This document shows, piece by piece, positions 46,521 through 55,713 of a stretch of 64,000 nt of DNA. The notes beneath the pieces are model-generated. The model was not told where the DNA came from. It searched no databases and saw only the letters and a program-made list of their open reading frames with translations. The DNA is taken from the NCBI GenBank assembly GCA_030425925.1, contig JAUHZO010000006.1, forward strand, positions 174,227 to 238,226, in the 5' to 3' direction. Numbering within the stretch: position 1 is the stretch's first letter; each line of letters opens with the position of its first letter. Both the position numbers and the translations under genes were made by a program. This DNA is from Alphaproteobacteria bacterium. GTDB taxonomy: Bacteria > Pseudomonadota > Alphaproteobacteria > Rhodobacterales > Rhodobacteraceae.

Positions 46521-47319
46521 TCAGACCCGCCAGCGCAACAGCCGCCGCTCCAGCCACGAGATCGCCGCCGAGGTCAGCACCCCCAGCAGCGACAGGATCA
46601 CCACACCGGCAAACAGCCGTTCCAGGTCGTACAGCGAACCCGCTTCGAGGATATAGGCCCCGATGCCGTATTGCGCGCCCAGCATCTCGGCGGCGACCAG
46701 CAGGATGATGGCGATGGCCAGGCTGATGCGCAGCCCCGACAGGATGCCGGGCATGGCGCCGGGCAGCACGATCTTGCGCGTGATGGAGAGCCAGGACAGC
46801 CCGAAACTCTGCCCCATGCGGATCAGCGAACGGTCGACATTGTCCACCGCGCCATAGGTCGCCACCACGGTAGGGGTGAAGGTGCCAAACGCGATCAGCG
46901 CGTATTTCGACACTTCGTCGATGCCGAACCAGATCACGAACAGCGGCAGCAACGCGATCTTGGGGATCGGGAACAGCGCCGCCACCAGCGGCACAAGGCC
47001 CGCGCGGACATAGGAAAACAGCCCGATGGCAAAGCCCACGGCGATGCCGGTGCCGGCCCCGAGCGCCGCCCCCACCGCCAGCCGCGACAGCGACAGACCC
47101 AGATGAGTGAACAGCAACCCGGATTGCCAAAGCTCGACAAAGGTGGCCAGCACGTCGGACGGGCGCGGCAGGGTCAGGGCCGAGATCACCCCGGCCCGTG
47201 TGCCCCATTCCACCAGCAGGATCAGCACCACAAACACCGCAGCGCCGACGCCGCGCCGGGCCTTCGGGGCAAAGCCGCCGCCGCGAAAGCGCACCTCGCG
47301 CGGGCCGTTGCGGGCCGCG

Positions 47320-47327
<8 letters not shown>
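46521..47327 (-). CDS. ABC transporter permease (SsuC/TauC type)
   Basis: A 268-residue permease with six helices and the family motif PIPKIALLPLFVIWFG. The start at 47327 (MSDAARN) overlaps the ATPase gene by 8 bases. Partner of the SsuB-type ATPase and NMT1-type binding protein upstream. Confidence 0.9.
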
Positions 47328-48087
<760 letters not shown>

Positions 48088-48127
48088 GGCGGGTCCGGGC
48101 GGACCATGTCCGCCCGCCTTTCATTGC

Positions 48128-49147
48128 TTATGCGCCCACGGTCTCGACATAGGAGGTGTCGAGGAAGGTCTCGAGCGTGATGGCACGGTCCACCAGCCCT
48201 TCAGCCTGCATCCAGGTCATCTGGTCGCGGACCGAGGCGACGTTGATCGCCGCATCGCGGTTGATCCGCATGGATCCGTTGATGATCGACGGCGCGGCCT
48301 TGTCCAGCGGGCGGTCGGTGTAGACGTATTTGTGGATCAGCTGCACCATCTCGTCGACGGCCGCGTCGCCGTTCAGACGGTCGACCATGGTGTCGTTGTA
48401 ATCCGCCACCCCCATGCCGAACCCGGCAAGGAAGGTCTCGACCAGCCCGCGGTCATTGTCGGCATTGTCGGCCGAGGTAAAGACGGTGGTCACCTGGTAA
48501 TCCGGCAGGTAGTCCGCCACGTTGCCGATGATGTGCACCGCACCCGACCCGGCCAGCGGCTTGGCGATATGCGGCACGATCGACCACGCATCCACCTGGC
48601 CCGATTTCAGCGCGCCGACAATCGCGCCCACCTTCTGCAGCGGCACGAATTGCGGTGCCACGCCTTCGGCCCCGGCAATCCGGGCCCCCATGTAGTGAAA
48701 GGACGAACCCGCGGTCGTCATCCCGAAGCGCTTGCCGTCAAGCCCCGCAGGAGAGGTCAGCCCGGCCTGGAAGGCCGCGTCGGAGGCCAGGATCTTCTGC
48801 CCGTCGATCCCCGCTTCTTCGGACAGGGCCCCGCCGATCACCTTGACCGCGCCTTTCTGCGCCAGGCTCAGCAGGCCGCCGGAAATCGCCGTCACGCCGA
48901 AATCGACATCGCCCGACGCAATGGCCACCGCCATCGGCTGCGCCGCCTGGAAGAATTTCAGCTCCACATCCAGCCCGGCCTGCGCGAAATAGCCCCGCTC
49001 CAGCGCAATGAAGCTGCCCGAATGGCTGGTCAGGCTCAGCGCGCCCACGACGGCACGGGTGTTCTGCGCAAGCGCTGGTGCGGCCAGCCCCGAGGCTGCG
49101 GCCGCACCCATAAGACCCAATGTCTGGCGGCGGTTGAGTTTGGTCAT
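48128..49147 (-). CDS. ABC transporter substrate-binding protein (SsuA/NMT1 type) with Tat-like signal
   Basis: A 339-residue binding protein beginning MTKLNRRQTLGLMGAAAASG, a twin-arginine signal, with cleavage near ALA-QN. The mature part is of the NMT1/SsuA/TauA class. The start at 49147 follows GGGGAGGATACG; the longer frame is unlikely. Ligand could be a sulfonate, a pyrimidine precursor or another small organic compound; the sequence does not decide. Confidence 0.87.
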   Translation of the reverse strand: MTKLNRRQTLGLMGAAAASGLAAPALAQNTRAVVGALSLTSHSGSFIALERGYFAQAGLDVELKFFQAAQPMAVAIASGDVDFGVTAISGGLLSLAQKGAVKVIGGALSEEAGIDGQKILASDAAFQAGLTSPAGLDGKRFGMTTAGSSFHYMGARIAGAEGVAPQFVPLQKVGAIVGALKSGQVDAWSIVPHIAKPLAGSGAVHIIGNVADYLPDYQVTTVFTSADNADNDRGLVETFLAGFGMGVADYNDTMVDRLNGDAAVDEMVQLIHKYVYTDRPLDKAAPSIINGSMRINRDAAINVASVRDQMTWMQAEGLVDRAITLETFLDTSYVETVGA

Positions 49148-49283
49148 CGTATCCTCCCCTTGGAACCTGTCCGGTGGCAGCCCTGTCATGGCCTTGTCCG
49201 AGGCGGCCTGGTGTGCCGCCCGTTCCGGACCCCAGCCAATTAGTGCGGTGCGCAGGCGGGTCGCGTCAAGGCCGCAGGGCCGC

Positions 49284-49297
49284 TTGATCCCGGTCAA
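49284..49297. promoter_or_regulatory. FNR/CRP-type box
   Basis: TTGATCCCGGTCAA fits the FNR-class pattern TTGAT-N4-RTCAA. Its centre is ~67 bases before the start of the SLAC1/TehA gene, in the divergent gap with the SsuA-type gene. It suggests oxygen-responsive control; one 14-base match could be chance. Confidence 0.45.
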
Positions 49298-49357
49298 GGC
49301 GGCCTGTCATGGTGTCTTGCAGATATCCCGCACGGCATCCCCGCACAGGTTCCCGAC

Positions 49358-50335
49358 ATGACAGAGCTTCGCCCAGCCGAGACCGACCCCAGGCTCGCGC
49401 ATTTCCCGATCACCCTCTTTGCCTCGGTCATGGGGCTGGCCGGCCTGACACTGGCGCTGCAACTGGCGCAATCGCGGTTCTGCTGGCCGGACTGGTTCAG
49501 CCGGGTGGCCCTGGCGGTGACCCTGGCGGATTTTGCGCTGGTGGCCGGTCTTTACCTGTTCAAGGCCGTGCGCCACCCCGCGGCGCTGGCCGCCGAGTGG
49601 CGGCACCCGGTCAAGCTTGCCTTCTTCCCCACGATCTCGATGTCGCTTCTGCTGATCGCAACCGCGCTGCTGCCGGGCCAGCCGCGGCTGGCGGGGATCG
49701 TCTGGTCCGTGGGGGCCTCGGCGCAGGCGATGCTGACGCTGGCGGTGTTCTCGGGCTGGATCGGGCGGCGGCCGTTCCAGCCGATGCACATCTCGCCCGC
49801 CTGGTTCATCCCGGCGGTGGGCAATGCGATTGTCCCCGCCGCCGGCGTCCCGCTGGGCTTTGTCGAACTGTCCTGGATGTTCTTTTCCGCCGGGGTTCTG
49901 TTCTGGATCGTGCTTCTGACGCTGGTGATGAACCGGCTGATCTTTCACGATCCCCTGCCCGCCCGCCTTCTGCCGACGTTGGTGATCCTGATGGCACCAC
50001 CCGCGGTGGCCCTGCTGGGCTGGCTGCAGCTGAACGGCGGCGAGATCGACGCCTTTGCCCGCATGCTGTATTACGCGTCGCTGTTTCTGGCAGCGGTCGT
50101 GGCGCTGCAGGTCCCCGGCTTTGCCCGCCTGCCCTTTGCGCTGTCCTGGTGGGCGCTGAGCTTTCCCGTCGCGGCGCTGACCCTGGCCACGCTGCGCTAT
50201 GGCGCGCTGACCGGGTCGACGGCGCATGACGCGCTGGGCCTGGGGTTCCTGTCGCTGCTGGTGGTCGTGGTGGCAGGCCTCGCCCTGCGCACGCTGCGCG
50301 CGGCGGCAAGGGACGAGATCTGCGTGCCCGAGTGA
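49358..50335 (+). CDS. SLAC1/TehA family anion channel or transporter
   Basis: A 325-residue protein with about ten helices, fitting the SLAC1/TehA (TDT) family: FPITLFASVMGLAGL near the N-terminus and HISPAWFIPAVGNAIVP mid-protein. Members move malate, tellurite or small anions. Single gene between the SsuABC-type operon and the tRNA. Confidence 0.85.
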   Translation: MTELRPAETDPRLAHFPITLFASVMGLAGLTLALQLAQSRFCWPDWFSRVALAVTLADFALVAGLYLFKAVRHPAALAAEWRHPVKLAFFPTISMSLLLIATALLPGQPRLAGIVWSVGASAQAMLTLAVFSGWIGRRPFQPMHISPAWFIPAVGNAIVPAAGVPLGFVELSWMFFSAGVLFWIVLLTLVMNRLIFHDPLPARLLPTLVILMAPPAVALLGWLQLNGGEIDAFARMLYYASLFLAAVVALQVPGFARLPFALSWWALSFPVAALTLATLRYGALTGSTAHDALGLGFLSLLVVVVAGLALRTLRAAARDEICVPE

Positions 50336-50419
50336 CCGCCACGCCATGCTTCGGGCTTTTGCACCCCTCGTCCGAGTTTCGCCTTGTCACCCTGTCGCCC
50401 CACCGTTACATCAGTCGGC

Positions 50420-50509
50420 GGAGACGTGGCCGAGTGGTCGAAGGCGCTCCCCTGCTAAGGGAGTAGGCGGGAAACCGTCTCGAGGGTTCGAATCCCTTCG
50501 TCTCCGCCA
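50420..50509 (+). tRNA. tRNA-Ser (anticodon GCU), integration site of the island
   Basis: A 90-base tRNA with acceptor stem GGAGACG/CGTCTCC, anticodon GCT in CCCTGCTAAGGG, a long class II variable arm, T-arm GGGTTCGAATCCC and encoded CCA. An integrase gene begins 168 bases downstream and base composition changes here. The 3' half is the likely attachment core. Confidence 0.95.
50485..50509. other. Probable attL core in the tRNA-Ser 3' end
   Basis: The T-arm and acceptor 3' strand are where tRNA-targeting tyrosine integrases usually cross over. The tRNA is intact, so the element restores it on insertion. I find no second copy of this segment downstream, so the right end (attR) lies beyond 64000 or was lost. 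Confidence 0.5.
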
Positions 50510-50677
50510 CCCACCTTACTTTAACCCTTTGACTGGCTTCGCTTTTCCAGGTACTTTTTGACCTGCAAGTCCTTTTTTTCAAGGTGATGCGGGGCTGCTT
50601 TGGTTTCATCTGGTGCCGCATTGCTCCCCCAAATCCCACGGTAGATGTGGGTCTGGGTGTGGGGTTGAGGTGATGCT

Positions 50678-51880
50678 ATGCTGACAGAAACAAAAGCACG
50701 TAGGATCAAACCGGGCGACAAACCGGTGGCCGACGGGACGGTAACGGGGTTGCGGTTGATTCCAGCCGCCACGAATGGGCGTGGTAAATGGCAGCTTCGC
50801 TTTGTTTCGCCTGAAACGAACCGTCGACGGGATATGGGGCTTGGGGTCTATCCCGAGGTAAGCATCGCTGCGGCTAGAGACCGTGCCCTGGAAGCCCGGA
50901 AGCTGATAGCTTCTGGCTTGGACCCGATAACTGAAAGCCGGAAGAAAAGAGAACAAGCTGCAAGTGTTGTGCAGGTCCCGACATTCCAAGAAGCGGCTCG
51001 AACTGTCCACGAATATCACAAGGCGGGGTGGTCTAACGGCAAGCACGTAGATCAATGGATCAATACTTTGAGCGCTTATGCGTTCACAGTGATCGGGGAG
51101 CGCCAGGTAGACACGCTCAAACCGGCTGACTTCGCGGATGTCTTACGACCCATTTGGTCAACCAAACCGGAAACGGCACGCCGAGTCAAACAGCGCTGCC
51201 ATTCGGTAATGAAATGGTGTTGGGGGCGAGGGTACGTCCAGGGAAACGCTGTGGACATGGTCGACATGCTGTTACCCAAGCAGAGCGTGGCTGCGCGAAC
51301 TTCAGTCCACCACCCTGCGATGCCATGGCGGTTGATCCCCAAGTTCATAAGGGAGACGGTTCATTCGGGCGACGATGTCACCCGGCACTTGTTAGAGTTT
51401 ACGATCCTGACGGCCGCGCGATCTGGTGAGACACGTGGTATGACATGGGACGAGGTCGACCTCTCAACAGCAACTTGGATTGTGCCTGCGCACAGGATGA
51501 AGGCAAAGACTGTTCATCGCGTACCGTTGTCCGCCAGAGCGGTTGAGTTGTTGGAAAAGCGGCGTGAGGTGGCCAAGCATGCCGAGTTGGTGTTTCCCTC
51601 GCCAAGTAGCGCGATTTTAACCGACATGGCGCTGACGAAATTCCTACGGATCCACAAGGCGGTAAGTGATGTGCCAGGGCGGATAGCAACTGCACACGGG
51701 TTTCGGTCATCTTTCCGCGACTGGGCGAGTGAAACAGGGGTGCAACGCGATATCGCTGAGCGCGCACTTGCCCATACGATCCGAAACGCTGTCGAGGCGG
51801 CTTACCACCGAACTGACTTGCTGGAACAGCGGCGAGAAGTAATGGAAGCATGGACTGAGCATGTAATTGGGTATGTCTAG
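50678..51880 (+). CDS. Tyrosine recombinase integrase (DUF4102 N-terminal type)
   Basis: A 400-residue P4-type integrase with an N-terminal DUF4102 arm-binding domain (residues ~1-90), a SAM-like core domain and a catalytic domain with Arg248 (TAARSGETRG), His340-x2-Arg343 (HGFR), His366 (LAHTI) and Tyr376 (AAYHRTD). All catalytic residues are present, so it should be active. It lies directly after tRNA-Ser and marks the element's left end. Confidence 0.93.
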   Translation: MLTETKARRIKPGDKPVADGTVTGLRLIPAATNGRGKWQLRFVSPETNRRRDMGLGVYPEVSIAAARDRALEARKLIASGLDPITESRKKREQAASVVQVPTFQEAARTVHEYHKAGWSNGKHVDQWINTLSAYAFTVIGERQVDTLKPADFADVLRPIWSTKPETARRVKQRCHSVMKWCWGRGYVQGNAVDMVDMLLPKQSVAARTSVHHPAMPWRLIPKFIRETVHSGDDVTRHLLEFTILTAARSGETRGMTWDEVDLSTATWIVPAHRMKAKTVHRVPLSARAVELLEKRREVAKHAELVFPSPSSAILTDMALTKFLRIHKAVSDVPGRIATAHGFRSSFRDWASETGVQRDIAERALAHTIRNAVEAAYHRTDLLEQRREVMEAWTEHVIGYV

Positions 51881-51993
51881 CAATTTGCTATTTTCCGCGT
51901 TCCGGCACTCCATATAGCGGTGAATCTTGCCGGCACCACAAAATACGCATTGACCTTTGCTGGGGCGCTGTGGCACAAACGGGAAAGGCGTAC

Positions 51994-52120
51994 GGATTAG
52001 GCGCTGTAGGCATACCTGTTTTGACACAGAATAGGCGCCATGAGCATACCTAGTCCCACCGAATGACGGAAGTGATCAAGCTGACCAGTTGAGCTGCAGC
52101 TTGTTGATGTCGCCTAATCC
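51994..52120. repeat. Direct and inverted repeats between int and alpA-like gene
   Basis: TAGGCGC-N5-GCATACCT occurs at 51998-52017 and 52032-52051 (34-base period). GGATTAGGCG (51994-52003) is repeated inverted as CGCCTAATCC (52111-52120), 20 bases before the AlpA-like start. They may be operators for the AlpA-like protein or integrase arm sites. Confidence 0.7.
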
Positions 52121-52140
52121 ATTACATTGTGGAGGACGCC

Positions 52141-52386
52141 ATGAACTTGGCATTCACCAATAGTCATGCGCGCTGCTTGCCTGACAGCGTGGCTGCATTC
52201 GATGCTTTGCCTGAAGAAGCACTCGTAAACCTGAAAACCATCATGGCCCTGTCTTGCAGGAGTAAGTCGTCAATTTACCGGGATATTGCCGCCAGTCGTC
52301 TTGCTCGACCGATCCATATCGGTCCTAAGTCAGCTCGCTGGCGCGTTGGTGATGTACGCGAGTACCTTACTGGGAACGCCGAGTAA
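52141..52386 (+). CDS. AlpA-like small DNA-binding protein
   Basis: An 81-residue protein with a MerR-type winged helix typical of AlpA/excisionases: ALVNLKTIMALSCRSKSSIY, then RPIHIGPKSARWRVGDVREYL. The ATG at 52141 follows GGAGGACGCC; an upstream GTG at 52129 is less likely. AlpA relatives activate integrase genes or assist excision. It sits between int and the replication gene, the usual place in P4-like elements. Confidence 0.85.
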   Translation: MNLAFTNSHARCLPDSVAAFDALPEEALVNLKTIMALSCRSKSSIYRDIAASRLARPIHIGPKSARWRVGDVREYLTGNAE

Positions 52387-52387
52387 A

Positions 52388-52412
52388 AAACCGCGCGCCC
52401 GAAGGCACGCGG
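52388..52412. other. Stem-loop after the AlpA-like gene
   Basis: ACCGCGCGCC-CGAA-GGCACGCGGT pairs at 9 of 10 positions just after the stop, preceded by A-rich sequence. It may separate alpA-like and primase transcription. No T-run follows directly. Confidence 0.5.
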
Positions 52413-52478
52413 TAGATCAGTTCACCTTCTGTTTTTTACCATGTCTGCGGCGCGCCTCCAAGGAAAATGGAGGATCGA

Positions 52479-54992
52479 ATGTCATACGTTACCGTCATTA
52501 AGTCGGTCCAACCGGCAACTCTGGGCAAACGCTTCGAATTGGACCGCGAAGGTAAAATCACCAAAAGCGCAATTGCTAACGTCTGGGAGGGAAAGGCAAC
52601 TACGCTAGCCTTGGCTAAACCCGAAGACTTAAAAAAGGTTATTGCTCGTGCTTGCGAAGCCAGTGATTTGGCGCTCATGCCCGGTAGGCTTTCCAATACC
52701 CCAAACGGCGCTCGGACACATCTTGTCACAGAGGGCAAGCTTGCCGAACTCTTAAGTTGCGAAAAGAAAGACGTTCCCGGGGGCGTTCAGGAAATTAACG
52801 GCAAAAAGTACGCCGCTCGGTTGAAGCGGGGAATTGAGAACAGTGACTGGTTGCTGATCGATGCCGATAACCCAGGGGGAATTCCGCCGGGCTGGGCGGC
52901 TCTAGATCTTGAAGAGCGCCTTAAAATGCTCGAACCCATTGTTCCGGGGCTAAGCACATGTCTTCGTATCGAGTATCGTTCTTCGAGTGCCCGCGTTGTT
53001 AGGGATGGCGAGCGGCCGCGTGGTGCTACGCACGCTTGGATACAGATTTCTGATGCATCTAAAATAGAACTGCTCAGAGAGCATTTAAATGTTCAGATGC
53101 AACTGCGCAGTCTGTCGTTTAAGTCACCGCGTTACAGCAAAGAGACAGGCTATGTGATCGGGCATGGAGCCCGGACGGTGATCGATCTGGCAGTATGGGT
53201 GCCGGGACGCTTGGTCTTCTGCTCAAAACCAGATTTACGTGCCGATGGATACTGTCTCGCAGACTCGGATGTAAAAATTGTGAACCCTGATGGGGGCAAA
53301 CTGGATGTTTCGGATATCAAGGTTCCGTCCGAGGCTCACCTGGACAAGTTACGCGAGGCGACCGGACAAAAACTCTCGTATTCAAAGCAAGGTACCGGGT
53401 TGTCCATAACTGATAGAAGCAGTCTGACATGGGAAACGCCTATCGAAATCAAAGGACACACCCGCTCCCTGTGGGAGGTCGTGGCAGATATGGAACCTGG
53501 GGACAAGGTCCGTTGCGAGGCTCCGTTCCGGGCGAGTTCCTCTGAGGCGGCGTTCATCCGATTGTCGGAGAGCAGAATGCCGTTGCTACATGATGTGGGG
53601 ACGAACACGAACTACTATGTTGCTGATCCCACTGAACTGGTTGCCGACCATCAACCCTCTGCCGAGGTCGTGGGCTCGGTCAAACCGGCCGTCGCTAATA
53701 CCTCCGGTTCCAGTGCTATCGCGGGGTCGTGCATAACCAAGCTGCCAACCAGAGAGTTGCTTCAGTGCTCGAACCAAATCGCGCGGGACGCCAAGGGCAA
53801 TCCTGTTTTCAATCACGCAACCGTCATGGAGGTGATCCGCGCGAGTGCCGAGTGGGACGGTGTCCTTGCCTACAATGAGATGTCCGAACACTTAGTGCTG
53901 ATGTTGCCCGTGCCGGGGACGAAGACGCCGAAAATGTCGTTCACGCCTCGTCCTTTGGGCGATGATGACTTCGTCCACGCCTTGTCTTGGTTCAACCGCA
54001 ACGGTTTCGCTCGGGCGACAAAGGAAACCATTGTTGATTGTATGGAAGCGGTGGCCAAGGAGACTGTCCTATCGCCGGTGCGCCATTACCTTGAGGACCT
54101 CGAGGCAAAGGGAGCCTGGGATCAGACCAACAGGTTGCCCCGACTTTTTCAGGACTACTTCGGGACCGTTGAAGACGCAGGAGTGCCTGGTGCCGATCCT
54201 CAGTACCTGTCCGCGATCGGTATCAAGTTCATGATTGCCGCCGTTGCGCGTGTGATGACCCCAGGGTGTAAGGTGGATACGATGCTCGTCTTGGAGGGCG
54301 TGCAGGGTGCTGGTAAATCCTCTGCGGCCCGCATATTGGCTGGCGCAACCTACTTCAGCGATAACCTGCCGCCGATGAACACAAAAGACGCCAGTGACCA
54401 TATACGCGGTAAGTGGATCATCGAGGTCGGGGAGCTGTCAGCGATGCAGAAATCAGCGATCGAGAGCACGAAAGCGTTCATTTCCCGCCAGGAAGAAAAG
54501 TTCAGGCCCGCCTACCGCCGCAAGGAGATCACCTACAAGCGCCGTTGTGTGTTTATCGGCACGACCAACCAAGACGCCTACTTGCGCGACGAGACTGGAA
54601 ATCGCCGGTTTTGGCCTGTCACTGTTGGAAAGATCGATTTGGAGGCGCTGAAACGCGACCGCGACCTGCTTTGGGCGGAGGCGCTAAGCCGTTATCGTGC
54701 CGGAGAGAAATGGTACCTAACCTACGTCGAGAGCGAGTTGGCTGCTGCAGTTCAGAAGGACCGTGTGTCCGAGGACATCTGGCAATCGGAACTGGCAGTT
54801 GCGCTTGAGGATGAGTCAGAGATCGCAATACGCGAAGCTGCCCGGCGTCTTGGCCTGCCGATCGAAAAACTGAACCGCTCGGACCAAAACCGGATTTCGG
54901 CCGCGCTCAAAGCCTTGGGGTTTGTCCAGAAGGGAAAGTTCACCACCGGGAATTACCGACACAGCACACGCTACGTGCGGCAAGGTGATTGA
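52479..54992 (+). CDS. Primase-polymerase/VapE-type helicase of the element
   Basis: An 837-residue replication protein. The N-terminal half looks like an archaeo-eukaryotic primase-polymerase, with Asp128/Asp130 (LLIDADN), His185 (ATHAWIQ) and Asp236 (TVIDLAVW). The C-terminal half is a virulence-associated E (VapE) P-loop ATPase, with Walker A GVQGAGKSS (607-615), Walker B WIIEVGEL and GTTNQDAYLRDETGNRRFW. A winged-helix-like tail ends it. The start at 52479 has GGAGG 5 bases ahead; 52467 is an alternative. P4 alpha protein has the same primase-helicase-origin-binding logic. Confidence 0.85.
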   Translation: MSYVTVIKSVQPATLGKRFELDREGKITKSAIANVWEGKATTLALAKPEDLKKVIARACEASDLALMPGRLSNTPNGARTHLVTEGKLAELLSCEKKDVPGGVQEINGKKYAARLKRGIENSDWLLIDADNPGGIPPGWAALDLEERLKMLEPIVPGLSTCLRIEYRSSSARVVRDGERPRGATHAWIQISDASKIELLREHLNVQMQLRSLSFKSPRYSKETGYVIGHGARTVIDLAVWVPGRLVFCSKPDLRADGYCLADSDVKIVNPDGGKLDVSDIKVPSEAHLDKLREATGQKLSYSKQGTGLSITDRSSLTWETPIEIKGHTRSLWEVVADMEPGDKVRCEAPFRASSSEAAFIRLSESRMPLLHDVGTNTNYYVADPTELVADHQPSAEVVGSVKPAVANTSGSSAIAGSCITKLPTRELLQCSNQIARDAKGNPVFNHATVMEVIRASAEWDGVLAYNEMSEHLVLMLPVPGTKTPKMSFTPRPLGDDDFVHALSWFNRNGFARATKETIVDCMEAVAKETVLSPVRHYLEDLEAKGAWDQTNRLPRLFQDYFGTVEDAGVPGADPQYLSAIGIKFMIAAVARVMTPGCKVDTMLVLEGVQGAGKSSAARILAGATYFSDNLPPMNTKDASDHIRGKWIIEVGELSAMQKSAIESTKAFISRQEEKFRPAYRRKEITYKRRCVFIGTTNQDAYLRDETGNRRFWPVTVGKIDLEALKRDRDLLWAEALSRYRAGEKWYLTYVESELAAAVQKDRVSEDIWQSELAVALEDESEIAIREAARRLGLPIEKLNRSDQNRISAALKALGFVQKGKFTTGNYRHSTRYVRQGD

Positions 54993-55013
54993 AGCCACAA
55001 GACGTGCCGGCAG

Positions 55014-55216
55014 TGCGCATGACATGTGCGCACTTGCCCAGAGTAGGAGACATCCCTGATTGCGCATATGCGCATGACGTTCTTATGAAACTTTTAGGGT
55101 GGACGTAAAGCGCTGTACTAAAATGATTATTTGCAACGATGTCTCCGCTTGAGCAGGCTGTGCGCACATCTGGTGCGCAGAGACTTTTTCGCCGGAATGT
55201 CGTGCGCATGTGCGCA
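55014..55216. repeat. Ordered array of eight TGCGCA motifs; candidate replication origin
   Basis: TGCGCA starts at 55014, 55027, 55061, 55069, 55161, 55174, 55203 and 55211. They form four pairs with internal spacing 13, 8, 13, 8. The second pair is the perfect palindrome TGCGCATATGCGCA. An AT-rich stretch (55238-55267) follows. The array fills the gap after the primase-helicase gene, where P4-like elements may have an iteron origin. It could also be a cluster of operators for the next genes. Confidence 0.75.
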
Positions 55217-55336
55217 AAGTCGATTCACACGCAGCATCAAAAGTTATAATGTAACAAGAAACTATAAGGGCTGACCGTTTCCGAACAACTAGCGACGTCC
55301 TGCCAACGCCCCGCATCACAACAGGAGGTGCTCACC

Positions 55337-55669
55337 TTGACAGAAAAATTTGCCGAAAACGTTGCTGCGGTGCTGCACCAGTACGTTCAGGTTCAACCCC
55401 CAGCAGACATCGAGAGCAACCGGGATGTGCCCCTAGTTCCTCTACACACCCGGCTACAGCGCCTCCTAGACACCATACCGCCCAGCGCACAGCACCAAGG
55501 CTTGAGCTTGCTTGACCTGCAGGCTCGCCTACGTGGGCGTAAGGGTGGTCTACCGCACATCGGTGAGATGGGTGCCGCGATGCGTAAACTCGGGTGGCAA
55601 CGTCGCCGCGCGTGGTCAAATGAAAACACAGCGTTTTCATCACGATGGTACCCACCGAAGCATGTCTAA
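55337..55669 (+). CDS. Small hypothetical protein
   Basis: A 110-residue protein starting with a TTG at 55337 preceded at 8 bases by AGGAGG; a GTG at 55328 overlaps that site. The C-terminal part (GGLPHIGEMGAAMRKLGWQRRR) resembles winged-helix tails seen in phage primase or helicase-loader proteins, so a role in element replication is possible. No firm family assignment. Confidence 0.6.
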   Translation: MTEKFAENVAAVLHQYVQVQPPADIESNRDVPLVPLHTRLQRLLDTIPPSAQHQGLSLLDLQARLRGRKGGLPHIGEMGAAMRKLGWQRRRAWSNENTAFSSRWYPPKHV

Positions 55670-55713
55670 TGGACGTATTGTTTACCCCTCGCCATAGAAA
55701 AGGAGACATCAAA

